Source: Candidatus Nyctobacter psychrophilus (lineage in GTDB: Bacteria > Vulcanimicrobiota > Vulcanimicrobiia > Vulcanimicrobiales > Vulcanimicrobiaceae). Taken from it: a stretch of 41,394 bases of DNA. The notes below the pieces were generated by a model. The model saw nothing but the letters and a program-made list of their open reading frames with translations. It had not been told where the DNA came from and searched no databases. Shown here in pieces: positions 35,363 through 41,394 of this stretch (within the stretch, counting starts at the first letter, position 1; every line of letters starts with the position of its first letter). Location: assembly GCA_014305025.1 (NCBI GenBank), contig JACRTY010000007.1:1-41394 (forward strand), read 5' to 3'. Position numbers and translations under genes: made by a program.

Positions 35363-35576
35363 GCGTACTGGATATGGGTCGATGCGCGCCCGAAATCGGC
35401 CCGAAAGCGAGAATGATCGCGACGAGCGCGCCGCCGGTCGCGATCGCGTTTGCAAACAGCGCGATTGCGACGTTCCCGCCGGCGAGGCGTTGGGCCATGA
35501 TGCCGGAGCCGACGACAGCCGCGAGTAGCAGCGCGGTACCGATCGCCTCCGCCGTCGCCCGACGCGCAAGGCTCAC
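35349..35576 (-). pseudogene. Truncated aquaporin (MIP family) downstream of arsI
   Basis: The GTG start at 35576 overlaps the arsI stop (GTGA). The first 65 residues are the N-terminal helices of a MIP channel: SLARRATAEAIGTALLLAAV, VGSGIMAQRLAGGNVAIALF, ANAIATGGALVAIILAFGPI and then SGAH. In the family SGAH continues with F-NPA, the first pore motif. Here it changes to RPISSTPTVP and stops. Both NPA boxes and four of six helices are therefore lost. The deletion fuses it to a monooxygenase tail. Aquaporins in ars operons pass trivalent arsenicals, so the operon has lost this function. Confidence 0.75.
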
Positions 35577-36094
35577 GTCGGGACCGCGACCTCTTGTGCC
35601 GTCGTATCCGACCCGCAGCCGCAACCAGATTCGCCGGCTGCCTTCGCGTCCGCATCCTTGATGCAACAAGCGTCTGTTTCGACTGCCGCCGGTCCGCCGC
35701 AGCACGCCGTCGCTTGGTTGTCGCGCTCTTCCGTATCGGCAATGACGAAATACGTCTCCCAACGCCGACCGTCCGGATCGGTCGCCCACACTTTATTCTG
35801 GACGGCGTAGCAGCACGTCTCGTCCGTCTCGACATCGACGGCGTGACCCGCACCCGTGAGGCGCTCGATCGCAGCTTCTACGTCTTCGCGTTTCTCGACG
35901 ACGACACCATAGTGTGCGCCTTCGTGCACGTCCGTCATAGGATCGTCGCCGAGCGCGAGCTCGAGACCGGGATTTTCAGTGAGAAACAAGGCGTAATCGT
36001 CGTAATGCTTTGCCGGCTCTGCGGCGAGCAACGCGCGATAGAACGCGACGCTCGCGCCGAGGTCGCGCGTCGCGAGATTGAGGTGCATTTTCAT
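35573..36094 (-). CDS. arsI: ArsI-type C-As lyase (VOC family, CadI-like)
   Basis: A 173-residue VOC-fold protein that in characterised relatives cleaves the C-As bond of methylarsenite with Fe(II) and O2. It starts MKMHLNLATRDLGASVAFYR and contains LELALGDDP, HYGVVVEKREDVEAA, the diagnostic vicinal pair in DETCCYAVQNKVWATDPDG, and RRWETYFVIADTEE. The C-terminal tail is unusually cysteine-rich (ACCGGP, DACCIKD, SGCGCGSD), probably binding soft metals or As(III). Its ATG overlaps the arsR stop by 4 bases (ATGA) and its stop overlaps the aquaporin start, so it is in a tightly coupled operon. Confidence 0.9.
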   Translation of the reverse strand: MKMHLNLATRDLGASVAFYRALLAAEPAKHYDDYALFLTENPGLELALGDDPMTDVHEGAHYGVVVEKREDVEAAIERLTGAGHAVDVETDETCCYAVQNKVWATDPDGRRWETYFVIADTEERDNQATACCGGPAAVETDACCIKDADAKAAGESGCGCGSDTTAQEVAVPT

Positions 36095-36423
36095 GCGAGG
36101 ACTTTCACGGGCAGCACGGACGCAAGTGCGGCGTCGAATCGATCGCGCGCGTCGGACGCGAGGGAATAGTAACCCCACGTGCCGCGGCGGACCGAAGTAA
36201 CAAGCCCAGCGTCCTTGAGAATCTTCAAGTGGTGCGAAACGGTCGATTGATTGAGCTCGACGCCGGAGGTGAAGTCGCACACGCAGACTTCGTGCTCAGC
36301 GCGTGCCAACGTCGCAAGGATGGCAACGCGCGCCGGATCAGCGAGCGCCTTGAAGAGCGTCGCCTCGCGCGTGAGGTCGCGATCGTAGAGGGCCGTTTCG
36401 GGGCAGCACCGTTGCATTGACAC
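36091..36423 (-). CDS. arsR: ArsR-family arsenic-responsive repressor
   Basis: A 110-residue winged-helix repressor: LFKALADPARVAILATLARA, the thiolate site EVCVCDF, then ELNQSTVSHHLKILKDAGLV (recognition helix) and RRGTWGYYSLASD (wing). A second Cys pair lies at the N-terminus (QRCCPE), so several thiols could bind As(III). I use the GTG at 36423, because TAGAAT lies exactly 6 bases upstream; an ATG at 36417 would also fit. It is first in the operon with arsI and should repress its own promoter until a trivalent (organo)arsenical binds. Confidence 0.93.
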   Translation of the reverse strand: MSMQRCCPETALYDRDLTREATLFKALADPARVAILATLARAEHEVCVCDFTSGVELNQSTVSHHLKILKDAGLVTSVRRGTWGYYSLASDARDRFDAALASVLPVKVLA

Positions 36424-36429
36424 ATTTCG

Positions 36430-36460
36430 ATTCTACGAGATTGTATCGACCTTTGTCAAT
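36430..36460 (-). promoter_or_regulatory. arsR promoter and candidate ArsR operator
   Basis: Minus-strand TTGACA (36454-36459), an 18-base spacer and TAGAAT (36430-36435), then 6 bases to the arsR GTG. A dyad ATTG-N13-CAAT (36440-36460) covers the -35 and spacer. Binding of ArsR there would block transcription. The start is leaderless. Confidence 0.65.
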
Positions 36461-36541
36461 GTAGCAGATCCGGTCTATTCGGGGCTTCATGGGCTCATTG
36501 ACCGAGGACCGCCGCATCGCTCATGCACAAGCATAAACGGC

Positions 36542-37558
36542 ATGCGCCAGCCCTTTAGCCGAGCCGCGTGGACACGTCTGAGTGCGGCCGTTGCGATTGT
36601 AGGCATCCTAACGTGCTGCCGCGATCGACTCGCCGCCGGCTCTCCCTTGCCGTTGAAAACGCTGGCGACCATCCTGCTGCCCGGGGCAGCGTCCCGCTTC
36701 GACTACGAAAGTCTCGATCCGAAAACACACTTGCTGTTTCTCGCGCATCTCGCCGCGAGCGAAGTCGTTGTTTTCAACGTCAAAACGAATCGCGTGGTTG
36801 GAACGATCCCCGACGTTGCCCATGTGCACGGCGTTCTCGCGCTTGCGCAACTGGGAAAAGTCTTCGCCACCGCCACCGGAACGAACGAAGTCGCCGTCAT
36901 CGACGAGCACACGCTCACGGTCGTCGCGCGCATCCCGGCAGGCGTCTATCCCGACGGGATGGCTTACGACGCAGCCGACAAGAAGCTTTACGTCTCCGAC
37001 GAGCACGGCGGGACCGACACGGTGATTGACACGACGACGAATAAGCGCATTGCGACGATCGCACTCGGAGGCGACGTCGGAAACACGCAATACGATTCAG
37101 AATCCCGCCGGATACTCGTGAATGTCCAGACGCGCGCCGATTTGGTCGCGATCGACCCGGCGGAGGACGCGGTCGTAGCACGCTACCCACTCTCGGACTG
37201 CGCGAGCAACCACGGTTTATATCTCGATGCGTCGCATCGCAAGGCGTACATCGCGTGCGAAGACAACGCGAAGCTCGTCGTCTTTGACCTTGCTTCACTC
37301 AAGCAGACGCAGACGATCGCCATCGGTGCGGGTCCAGACGTGCTCGCTTACGACGAGGGACGCGCGCGGCTCTATGTCGCGGCCGAAAGCGGGACGGTTT
37401 CGGTGCTATCAGCCGGCGCTAACGATCTGCATAAGTTGAGTGAGGCATTTCTCGGCATGAACGCCCACATCGTTGCCGTGGATCAGGTAACGCACCGTGT
37501 GTACTTCCCGGTACTCACGGACGCCGGCCCAAAAATGCTCGTCATGCAACCAAACTGA
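36542..37558 (+). CDS. YncE-like secreted beta-propeller protein
   Basis: A 338-residue protein with an N-terminal hydrophobic segment (TRLSAAVAIVGILTCC) that is a signal peptide or lipoprotein-like anchor. A seven-bladed YVTN/YncE-type propeller follows: FDYESLDPKTHLLFLAHLAA, VVGTIPDVAHVHGVLA, NEVAVIDEHTLTVVARIPAG, KLYVSDEHGGTDTVIDTTTN, GPDVLAYDEGRARLYVAAES. No catalytic residues are evident; such proteins often bind DNA, metals or partner proteins outside the cell. It is divergent from arsR, 118 bases apart, with no good promoter of its own visible. It converges with the efflux gene. Confidence 0.8.
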   Translation: MRQPFSRAAWTRLSAAVAIVGILTCCRDRLAAGSPLPLKTLATILLPGAASRFDYESLDPKTHLLFLAHLAASEVVVFNVKTNRVVGTIPDVAHVHGVLALAQLGKVFATATGTNEVAVIDEHTLTVVARIPAGVYPDGMAYDAADKKLYVSDEHGGTDTVIDTTTNKRIATIALGGDVGNTQYDSESRRILVNVQTRADLVAIDPAEDAVVARYPLSDCASNHGLYLDASHRKAYIACEDNAKLVVFDLASLKQTQTIAIGAGPDVLAYDEGRARLYVAAESGTVSVLSAGANDLHKLSEAFLGMNAHIVAVDQVTHRVYFPVLTDAGPKMLVMQPN

Positions 37559-37585
37559 ATGCGAACTCGCTACAGGACGGGCAAC

Positions 37586-38737
37586 TTATAGCACCGGGAA
37601 GATGAGGAACACGCAACCGACGAGGGCGATGAACGCGCCGCTAATCACTTCGCCGTATTTCTCAAACGACCCAAGCTTCAGACACTGCAGTCCGGCCGTC
37701 GAGTAGACGCAGAGCGCTACATATGTCGCGATCGTGGAAAGGCCGAACGCCACCGACATAATCGCGATGAGACCGGGCCCGTATTTGCCGGCTGCGAAGA
37801 ACGCGGGAATGCCTTCGACCATCGGCGATGATCCGAGGATAAGCAGCAGTGCCGTGCGTGACGAGGTTTTGTGGCGGTGCTCGTGCGCTGGTGGCGCCGC
37901 GTCGTGATCTGCGCTGACTACATGCCATGTTGCGCGGTCATGATCGTGGCGATGTGCATGCGGAGCAGCGTTCCCATGGCGATGAAGGTGGATGTGCGTC
38001 GCCGTCGCGCCGTCGCTCAAAGGCCGATAAAGAGCGTCCGAATCGCCGTGATCGGGTTCGTCGTGGTCGTGCTCGACGAACTGCGTGTCGTAAACTTCCG
38101 TGCGGCCTGAGTTCGAGACGGAGAGTGAGACGGCGAAATCGTGAGGCTCGGGTATGGATTTTTCCGATTCCCAATACGGCCCAAGATTGGTCAGCGGAAA
38201 TGTCTCGCGAGAGCCGTCCTTGCGGATAGTCACGGCAGCTATCGTCCCGAAGTCGGGCCCCGTAACGCGAAAACGCGGCGGCGTTCCGCGTTCGAAGATG
38301 GAGAGCGAGATCTCGCCGCCCGGCGTCGCGATCGCATTCGTTTCGGCGCCGTGCGGCGCGTTAACGGTGCCGTGCGCATGTTCCAGGCCATGATCGTGGC
38401 TGTGCCCGTGCCCGTTTCCTGCTCGTATCTCGCGTAATGAGCCGATCGCGATCCAACCGCCGAAACCGATGAGGGCCAAGCTTGAAGCCAGCGATACGGC
38501 GTTTCCAAAGCGGGTCGCAAAGGCGACGCCGGCAATCCAAACGACGAGCCCGATGGCCAGCGTCGAAAGCACGTGCCCCGTGCCGGCCTTGAGCGCGGCT
38601 CGTGCCGTCTCACGACGCGACCATCCTTGTTGCCTAGCGATGAGCGTGATCGGAACCCAATGGTCGGGAACGATCGTATGCAGGACGCCAACGCCGATGA
38701 CAGCGCCGACGAGGAGCAATTCGGGAGCGGAGTTCAC
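37586..38737 (-). CDS. RcnA/NicO-like nickel-cobalt efflux permease with His-rich loop
   Basis: A 383-residue membrane protein. Helix I carries HTIVPDHW, the H-x4-D-H motif of nickel/cobalt transporters. Helices follow at residues 50-110 (VLSTLAIGLVVWIAGVAFAT, SLASSLALIGFGGWIAIGSL). A long hydrophilic segment of about 170 residues is extremely His-rich (HGHSHDHGLEHAHG, HDHDEPDHGDSD, HRHDHDRATWH). It includes a beta-rich part (GGEISLSIFERGTPPRFRVT) not usual in RcnA. Three to four C-terminal helices end in FIALVGCVFLIFPVL. The RcnR-like repressor ends 11 bases upstream on the same strand, so metal efflux is strongly suggested. Whether the metal is Ni, Co or Zn is not decided. Confidence 0.82.
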   Translation of the reverse strand: MNSAPELLLVGAVIGVGVLHTIVPDHWVPITLIARQQGWSRRETARAALKAGTGHVLSTLAIGLVVWIAGVAFATRFGNAVSLASSLALIGFGGWIAIGSLREIRAGNGHGHSHDHGLEHAHGTVNAPHGAETNAIATPGGEISLSIFERGTPPRFRVTGPDFGTIAAVTIRKDGSRETFPLTNLGPYWESEKSIPEPHDFAVSLSVSNSGRTEVYDTQFVEHDHDEPDHGDSDALYRPLSDGATATHIHLHRHGNAAPHAHRHDHDRATWHVVSADHDAAPPAHEHRHKTSSRTALLLILGSSPMVEGIPAFFAAGKYGPGLIAIMSVAFGLSTIATYVALCVYSTAGLQCLKLGSFEKYGEVISGAFIALVGCVFLIFPVL

Positions 38738-38748
38738 GCGTCGCGCCT

Positions 38749-39021
38749 CTACTTCAGATACGTGCGGACGACGTCCACGAGTTCGTCCGCGGCTTGAGCG
38801 CTCGACCTTGTAGGCTTTTCGGCCAAGACGTGCGTGCGGACGTGTTCCTCGAGCACCTCCGACATGAGTCCATTCATGGCACCCCGGGCGGAAGCGATGA
38901 GCTGCAGCGTCGGCGCGCAGCCGTTCTCCGTTTCAAGGGAACGCTCGATGGCTTCCACCTGTCCGCGGATACGACGGACGCGAGCGAGCAGCTTATCCTT
39001 GTCGCGGACGGTATGGCTCAC
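38749..39021 (-). CDS. RcnR-like CsoR/RcnR family metal-sensing repressor
   Basis: A 90-residue all-helical repressor. With the GTG at 39021 the protein begins MSHTVRDKDKLLARVRRIRG, matching the E. coli RcnR start including His3, a metal ligand; an upstream GTG at 39027 would add two residues. The CsoR-family Cys is in NGCAP, and the His pair in EVLEEHVRTHV corresponds to the RcnR H60/H64 ligands. RGAMNGLM is the family core. These ligands indicate Ni/Co sensing rather than Cu or formaldehyde. A G-tract operator lies 27 bases upstream. Confidence 0.9.
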   Translation of the reverse strand: MSHTVRDKDKLLARVRRIRGQVEAIERSLETENGCAPTLQLIASARGAMNGLMSEVLEEHVRTHVLAEKPTRSSAQAADELVDVVRTYLK

Positions 39022-39038
39022 GCTCACGACGTTCGCAG

Positions 39039-39057
39039 TTAATAGGGTACCCCCCTA
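39039..39057 (-). promoter_or_regulatory. RcnR/FrmR-type operator TA-G6-TA with -10 element
   Basis: Minus-strand TAGGGGGGTA (39048-39057) is the TA, G-tract, TA half-site used by RcnR and FrmR repressors. It is followed 3 bases on by TATTAA (39039-39044), a plausible -10, so the operator covers the promoter spacer. The -35 is weak. Confidence 0.65.
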
Positions 39058-39136
39058 CCGTAACTCTCCGGCTATGTCGCGATCGGTAATTCTCAGAAAC
39101 GACCCGGTTTTGAGACGCTACGCGCGCGACGAAAAC

Positions 39137-39165
39137 TTGCCGCCTGGAACCCTTGCTGCTACAAT
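39137..39165 (+). promoter_or_regulatory. Promoter of the dinJ/yafQ operon
   Basis: TTGCCG (39137-39142), a 17-base spacer and TACAAT (39160-39165). The start site would be near 39172, just before AAGGAGA (39174-39180), so the leader is about 17 bases and carries a good ribosome-binding site. Confidence 0.65.
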
Positions 39166-39188
39166 GTGGCTACAAGGAGAGCCTGCCC

Positions 39189-39452
39189 ATGACCACCACC
39201 GATACCGTCGTCCGCGCCAGAATCGACCTGAAGACCAAGAACCAGGCGGCTAAAGCCTTAGCCGCCATGGGGCTGTCGGTTTCGGACTACATCCGCATTG
39301 CGTTGGTTCGCGTGGCGCGCGACAAGGCGGTGCCGTTTGAGGTGCGTGTTCCAAACGCTCGGACCGCAGAAACATTGCGGAAAAGCGCTCGCGGCGAGGA
39401 CGTGCACACGGCGACAGATGCGGAGGATTTGTTCGAGCAATTGGGCCTTTGA
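39189..39452 (+). CDS. dinJ: RelB/DinJ family antitoxin
   Basis: An 87-residue antitoxin with ribbon-helix-helix N-terminus: TTTDTVVRARIDLKTKNQAA, KALAAMGLSVSDYIRIALVR, VARDKAVPFEVRVPN. The flexible toxin-binding tail (ETLRKSARGEDVHTATDAED) ends LFEQLGL. It pairs with the YafQ-type toxin that begins directly at its stop codon. AAGGAGA 8 bases before the ATG fixes the start. The antitoxin-toxin complex probably represses the promoter just upstream. Confidence 0.92.
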   Translation: MTTTDTVVRARIDLKTKNQAAKALAAMGLSVSDYIRIALVRVARDKAVPFEVRVPNARTAETLRKSARGEDVHTATDAEDLFEQLGL

Positions 39453-39725
39453 GTGCGCGCGTCCACCTACTCGGGGCAGTTTCGACGCGATGTAGCGCTC
39501 GCGAAGAGGCGCGGCAAGGACCTTGCGAAGCTGCGCCACGTCCTGCAGCTACTCATTGACGGAAGTCCACTGCCGCCGCGGCTCCGAGATCATCCGCTCA
39601 AGGGGGAATGGAGAGGATGGAGAGACTTGCATATCGAGCCCGATTGGTTGTTAGTTTACACCGCGAGCGCCACAAAGATACGCTTCGAGCGCACCGGTAC
39701 GCACGCCGATCTATTCGACGAGTAG
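39453..39725 (+). CDS. yafQ: YafQ family toxin (mRNA interferase)
   Basis: A 90-residue RelE-superfamily endoribonuclease: TYSGQFRRDVALAKRRGKDL, AKLRHVLQLLIDGSPLPPRL, RDHPLKGEWRGWRDLHIEPD, WLLVYTASATKIRFERTGTH and DLFDE. The conserved D-H-L-G-WR-DLHI-PDWLL-Y and R-GTH-DLF signatures of YafQ are all present. It starts at a GTG directly after the antitoxin TGA, so translation is coupled. All expected residues are in place, so it is probably an active toxin kept in check by DinJ. Confidence 0.93.
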   Translation: MRASTYSGQFRRDVALAKRRGKDLAKLRHVLQLLIDGSPLPPRLRDHPLKGEWRGWRDLHIEPDWLLVYTASATKIRFERTGTHADLFDE

Positions 39726-39732
39726 AGGTAAC

Positions 39733-39915
39733 ATGAACGGGCGCAGGGGACGACGGACGCCCAAAGCGGGCGTTGCGCAAACGGACAGCAGTTCTGTGGC
39801 CCGTTTGGGCAGTTCGGCTTTCCCGCCTGATGACGAATCCGTGGCGGCCGCTGACTTCTTCGGGATTGCGGAGCCGCGCGCCGAGATGCCGCCGTTGCCG
39901 AAGGTACAAACATGA
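39733..39915 (+). CDS. Possible small ORF after yafQ, unknown
   Basis: A 60-codon frame 7 bases after yafQ with AGGT 6 bases before the ATG and moderate third-position G/C bias. It is basic at the N-terminus (MNGRRGRRTPK) and acidic/Pro-rich later (DDESVAAADFFGIAEPRAEM). No family is recognised. It may be a short third member of the toxin-antitoxin operon or chance, and it lies close to an IS remnant. Confidence 0.3.
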   Translation: MNGRRGRRTPKAGVAQTDSSSVARLGSSAFPPDDESVAAADFFGIAEPRAEMPPLPKVQT

Positions 39916-39949
39916 CCGCAGCCTGCATCCCCCCGGCAGAAAGGCAGCG

Positions 39950-40224
39950 TTAGGGGAAGGGTGTGGAGAGGCCGCCCGTCGCTTGCACGCTGAACGTCTT
40001 CTGCATCGTCGCAAACCTCGTGTAGCCGCGAGCTTCGCGTTTGCGGCCTGAAAAAGACCGTTGAGGGCCTCGATGAACGCATTGGTCTGCCGGCTTTGCG
40101 TCCAAGCGACAATCCCTTCGAAGTGGCGACGAACCAATCCGGCGACCTCCTTCATGGCCTCGGCCTTCGAACGCATCACGTTCGTACACCACTGCTGCAG
40201 CATCGCCGAGACAACGTTCACTTG
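39950..40224 (-). mobile_element. ISL3-family transposase remnant (C-terminal end, frameshifted)
   Basis: Two frames together match the end of ISL3-family DDE transposases: SAMLQQWCTNVMRSKAEAMK, EVAGLVRRHFEGIVAW, SRQTNAFIEALNGLFQAA, then after a one-base shift KREARGYTRFATMQ. The tNafIEalNGLfQaAKrkARGY pattern is diagnostic. The indel looks like one lost C in GCCGCCAAA. Only about 90 of some 400 codons remain, and no inverted repeats were seen. The remnant joins the middle of an alpha/beta hydrolase gene at 40218-40224, so the insertion and later deletion destroyed that gene. Confidence 0.75.
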
Positions 40225-40783
40225 CTTGCGGTTGCGACCAGGCGTCGTTGGGTGTCTGCGTACTGCGCTTGACCGAGTGCATGCAGCGGCCCGTCGATAT
40301 CCTGCAGCAGGCTCGCGGCGGGCGGTTCAGCGAGAACGACGCTCTTCACGACGTCGCGATGGCGGGTGGCCAGGATCATGGCCGTCAGCGCTCCGTACGA
40401 GTGTCCGATGATGTTCGCTTTTCGGAGCCCGAGCTTCTTGATGAAGAGCGCTAAGTCGTCCGCGTCGCTGACGGCGGAATATCCACGCTTTGCCGGATTG
40501 GAATTTGGAAAATCATATCCGCGACTATACGCGACAGCGCGGTACGCCTGGAAAAGGCCTCGACTTGGTTTTCCCAGTAGCCATAATCGGTAAGCGACCC
40601 GGGAACGAATATCACGGGCTCGCCGTGGCCCTCATCGGCGTAGTGCAACGAAATTCCGTTGCTGAGCCGAGCCACCCCAAAAGTCGCCGTTCTGCTTGGT
40701 GCGGCTTCCACGGCCGCGGGTAGGAACGCCGCGACGAGCGCGAGGATAGCGGCAACGTATAACACTCTCCTGGTCCACTCCAT
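40218..40783 (-). pseudogene. Exported alpha/beta hydrolase, frameshifted and truncated by the IS remnant
   Basis: The ATG at 40783 begins a signal peptide (VLYVAAILALVAAFLPAAVE) and a hydrolase N-terminus (SNGISLHYADEGHGEPVIFV, PGSLTDYGYWENQVEAFSRR). A one-base shift at about 40541-40550 moves the coding to another frame: YRAVAYSRGYDFPNSNPAKR, LFIKKLGLRKANIIGHSYGA (nucleophile Ser), LTAMILATRHRDVVKSVVLA. That frame stops at 40218-40220, at the transposase remnant. The C-terminal part with the catalytic Asp and His is missing. The gene is dead. Confidence 0.78.
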
Positions 40784-40981
40784 CTATTTTCGGCCAACTT
40801 CATTCTATGGACTTGGCGCAGCGTTTTCGCTTAGGTGGTATCCGTGGACTAGCCTTCTCGACGCTGCCGTAGCCACAGGAGGTGGCGTATTGCTCGGGCG
40901 GGCCGTCGCGGCAAGATTCTCAAAACGCCACATGTTTCGTTCGTCCGGTAGTCCCGCAACCGACCCTTTCGGGAAGCGGCA

Positions 40982-41394
40982 TCAGGCAGTGACGAACGTC
41001 AGCCTGACCGCGTCCTCGCCAACGGGACCGGTGCCGACAAGGCGCAGCGGCGGTCGGGCGCCGGCGAAGTACGGTTTACCGCGGCCAAGAACAAACGGAC
41101 GAAAGTACAGCTGATACTCGTCGATAAGACCGAGGTCAGTAAGACTCGCCGCCAGATCGGGCCCGGAAACGGCGATGACGCCGTCGACCTCCGCCTTCAG
41201 CCGGCGTGCGAAGCCTTCAAGATCGTCGTCGACAAGCGTGGTGTTGGGGCCGACCGACTTCAGCGAGCGTGATGCAACCCATTTCGGCTGCGTCCGCCAC
41301 GCCGCCGCGAATTCGTGCTCGATCGCGTCCCACTCCGGCCGATCCTCGTCCCAATAGCGCATCACCTCGTACATGCGACGACCGTACAGACTGC
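40982..41394 (-). CDS. Dihydrofolate reductase-like (RibD C-terminal domain) protein, 5' partial
   Basis: The frame is open to the right edge (SLYGRRMYEVMRYWDED upstream of and across the ATG at 41374), so the true start lies outside the window. Visible are AIEHEFAAAWRTQPKWVASR, TTLVDDDLEGFARRLKAEVD, GVIAVSGPDLAASLTDLGLI, DEYQLYFRPFVLGRGKPYFA. This pattern belongs to YyaP/YwjB-type DHFR-like proteins, which are NADPH-binding and mostly uncharacterised. The stretch from 40784 to 40981 before the broken hydrolase holds no gene I can support. Confidence 0.85.
   Translation of the reverse strand, partial: SLYGRRMYEVMRYWDEDRPEWDAIEHEFAAAWRTQPKWVASRSLKSVGPNTTLVDDDLEGFARRLKAEVDGVIAVSGPDLAASLTDLGLIDEYQLYFRPFVLGRGKPYFAGARPPLRLVGTGPVGEDAVRLTFVTA

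Noticed and set aside
40784..40981. Possible plus-strand membrane-protein remnant (SLRWYPWTSLLDAAVATGGG)
   Set aside because: It has only moderate codon bias, no start signal and no family I can name; the frame runs through the antisense of both neighbouring genes.

Overview
This is a 41.4 kb window of high-GC bacterial chromosome with strongly G/C-biased third codon positions and no RNA gene that I can recognise. The gene content is Lhr helicase, DUF2231-Rieske, BNR-repeat and HAF-repeat secreted proteins, Uma2 proteins, and an [4Fe-4S]-type PurF. At least five start codons lie exactly six bases after a TAnnnT -10 hexamer, which points to leaderless mRNAs. Together these fit an uncultured, soil-type phylum such as Eremiobacterota (WPS-2) or a relative. 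That placement is inference; nothing in the window proves the phylum.

Layout. (1) 1-1150: a small membrane protein, a decayed PemK/MazF toxin gene and another small membrane protein. (2) 1153-6304: a diaminopimelate decarboxylase fused in frame to a serine hydrolase, divergent from an aminotransferase and methylmalonate-semialdehyde dehydrogenase pair. (3) 6312-10472: a large Lhr helicase. (4) 10560-17130: a short-chain dehydrogenase, guaA, purD, a secreted protein, a Bax-inhibitor-1 membrane protein and purF. (5) 17130-21664: a Uma2 gene with an abnormal 3' end, then a minus-strand pair (HAF-repeat exported protein plus a regulator with an antibiotic-biosynthesis-monooxygenase domain) facing a second regulator that shares the same N-terminal module. 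(6) 21672-29628: a BNR/sialidase-like giant, a DUF2231-Rieske protein, and an S9 peptidase translationally coupled to leucyl aminopeptidase. (7) 29807-32622: a second Uma2, then purM and a GNAT-PurN fusion.

(8) From about 32.6 kb to the end the window is a stress/accessory region: DUF1348 and TetR, a higBA toxin-antitoxin pair, an arsR-arsI organoarsenical operon whose downstream aquaporin is cut off and joined to the tail of a flavin monooxygenase, a YncE-like propeller, an rcnR/rcnA-like nickel-cobalt efflux operon with a recognisable G-tract operator, a dinJ/yafQ toxin-antitoxin pair, an ISL3 transposase remnant, a broken alpha/beta hydrolase, and the 3' part of a dihydrofolate-reductase-like gene running off the edge.

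How the genes work together. Five de novo purine genes (guaA, purD, purF, purM, purN) lie scattered over 21 kb among unrelated genes. The metal and arsenic genes form two small self-regulated operons. The most novel-looking local unit is the divergent HAF-protein and twin-regulator locus at 17.8-21.7 kb. The most unusual gene structures are the LysA-hydrolase fusion and the GNAT-PurN fusion, which follows purM in the same frame after a single UGA and has no ATG, GTG or TTG start.
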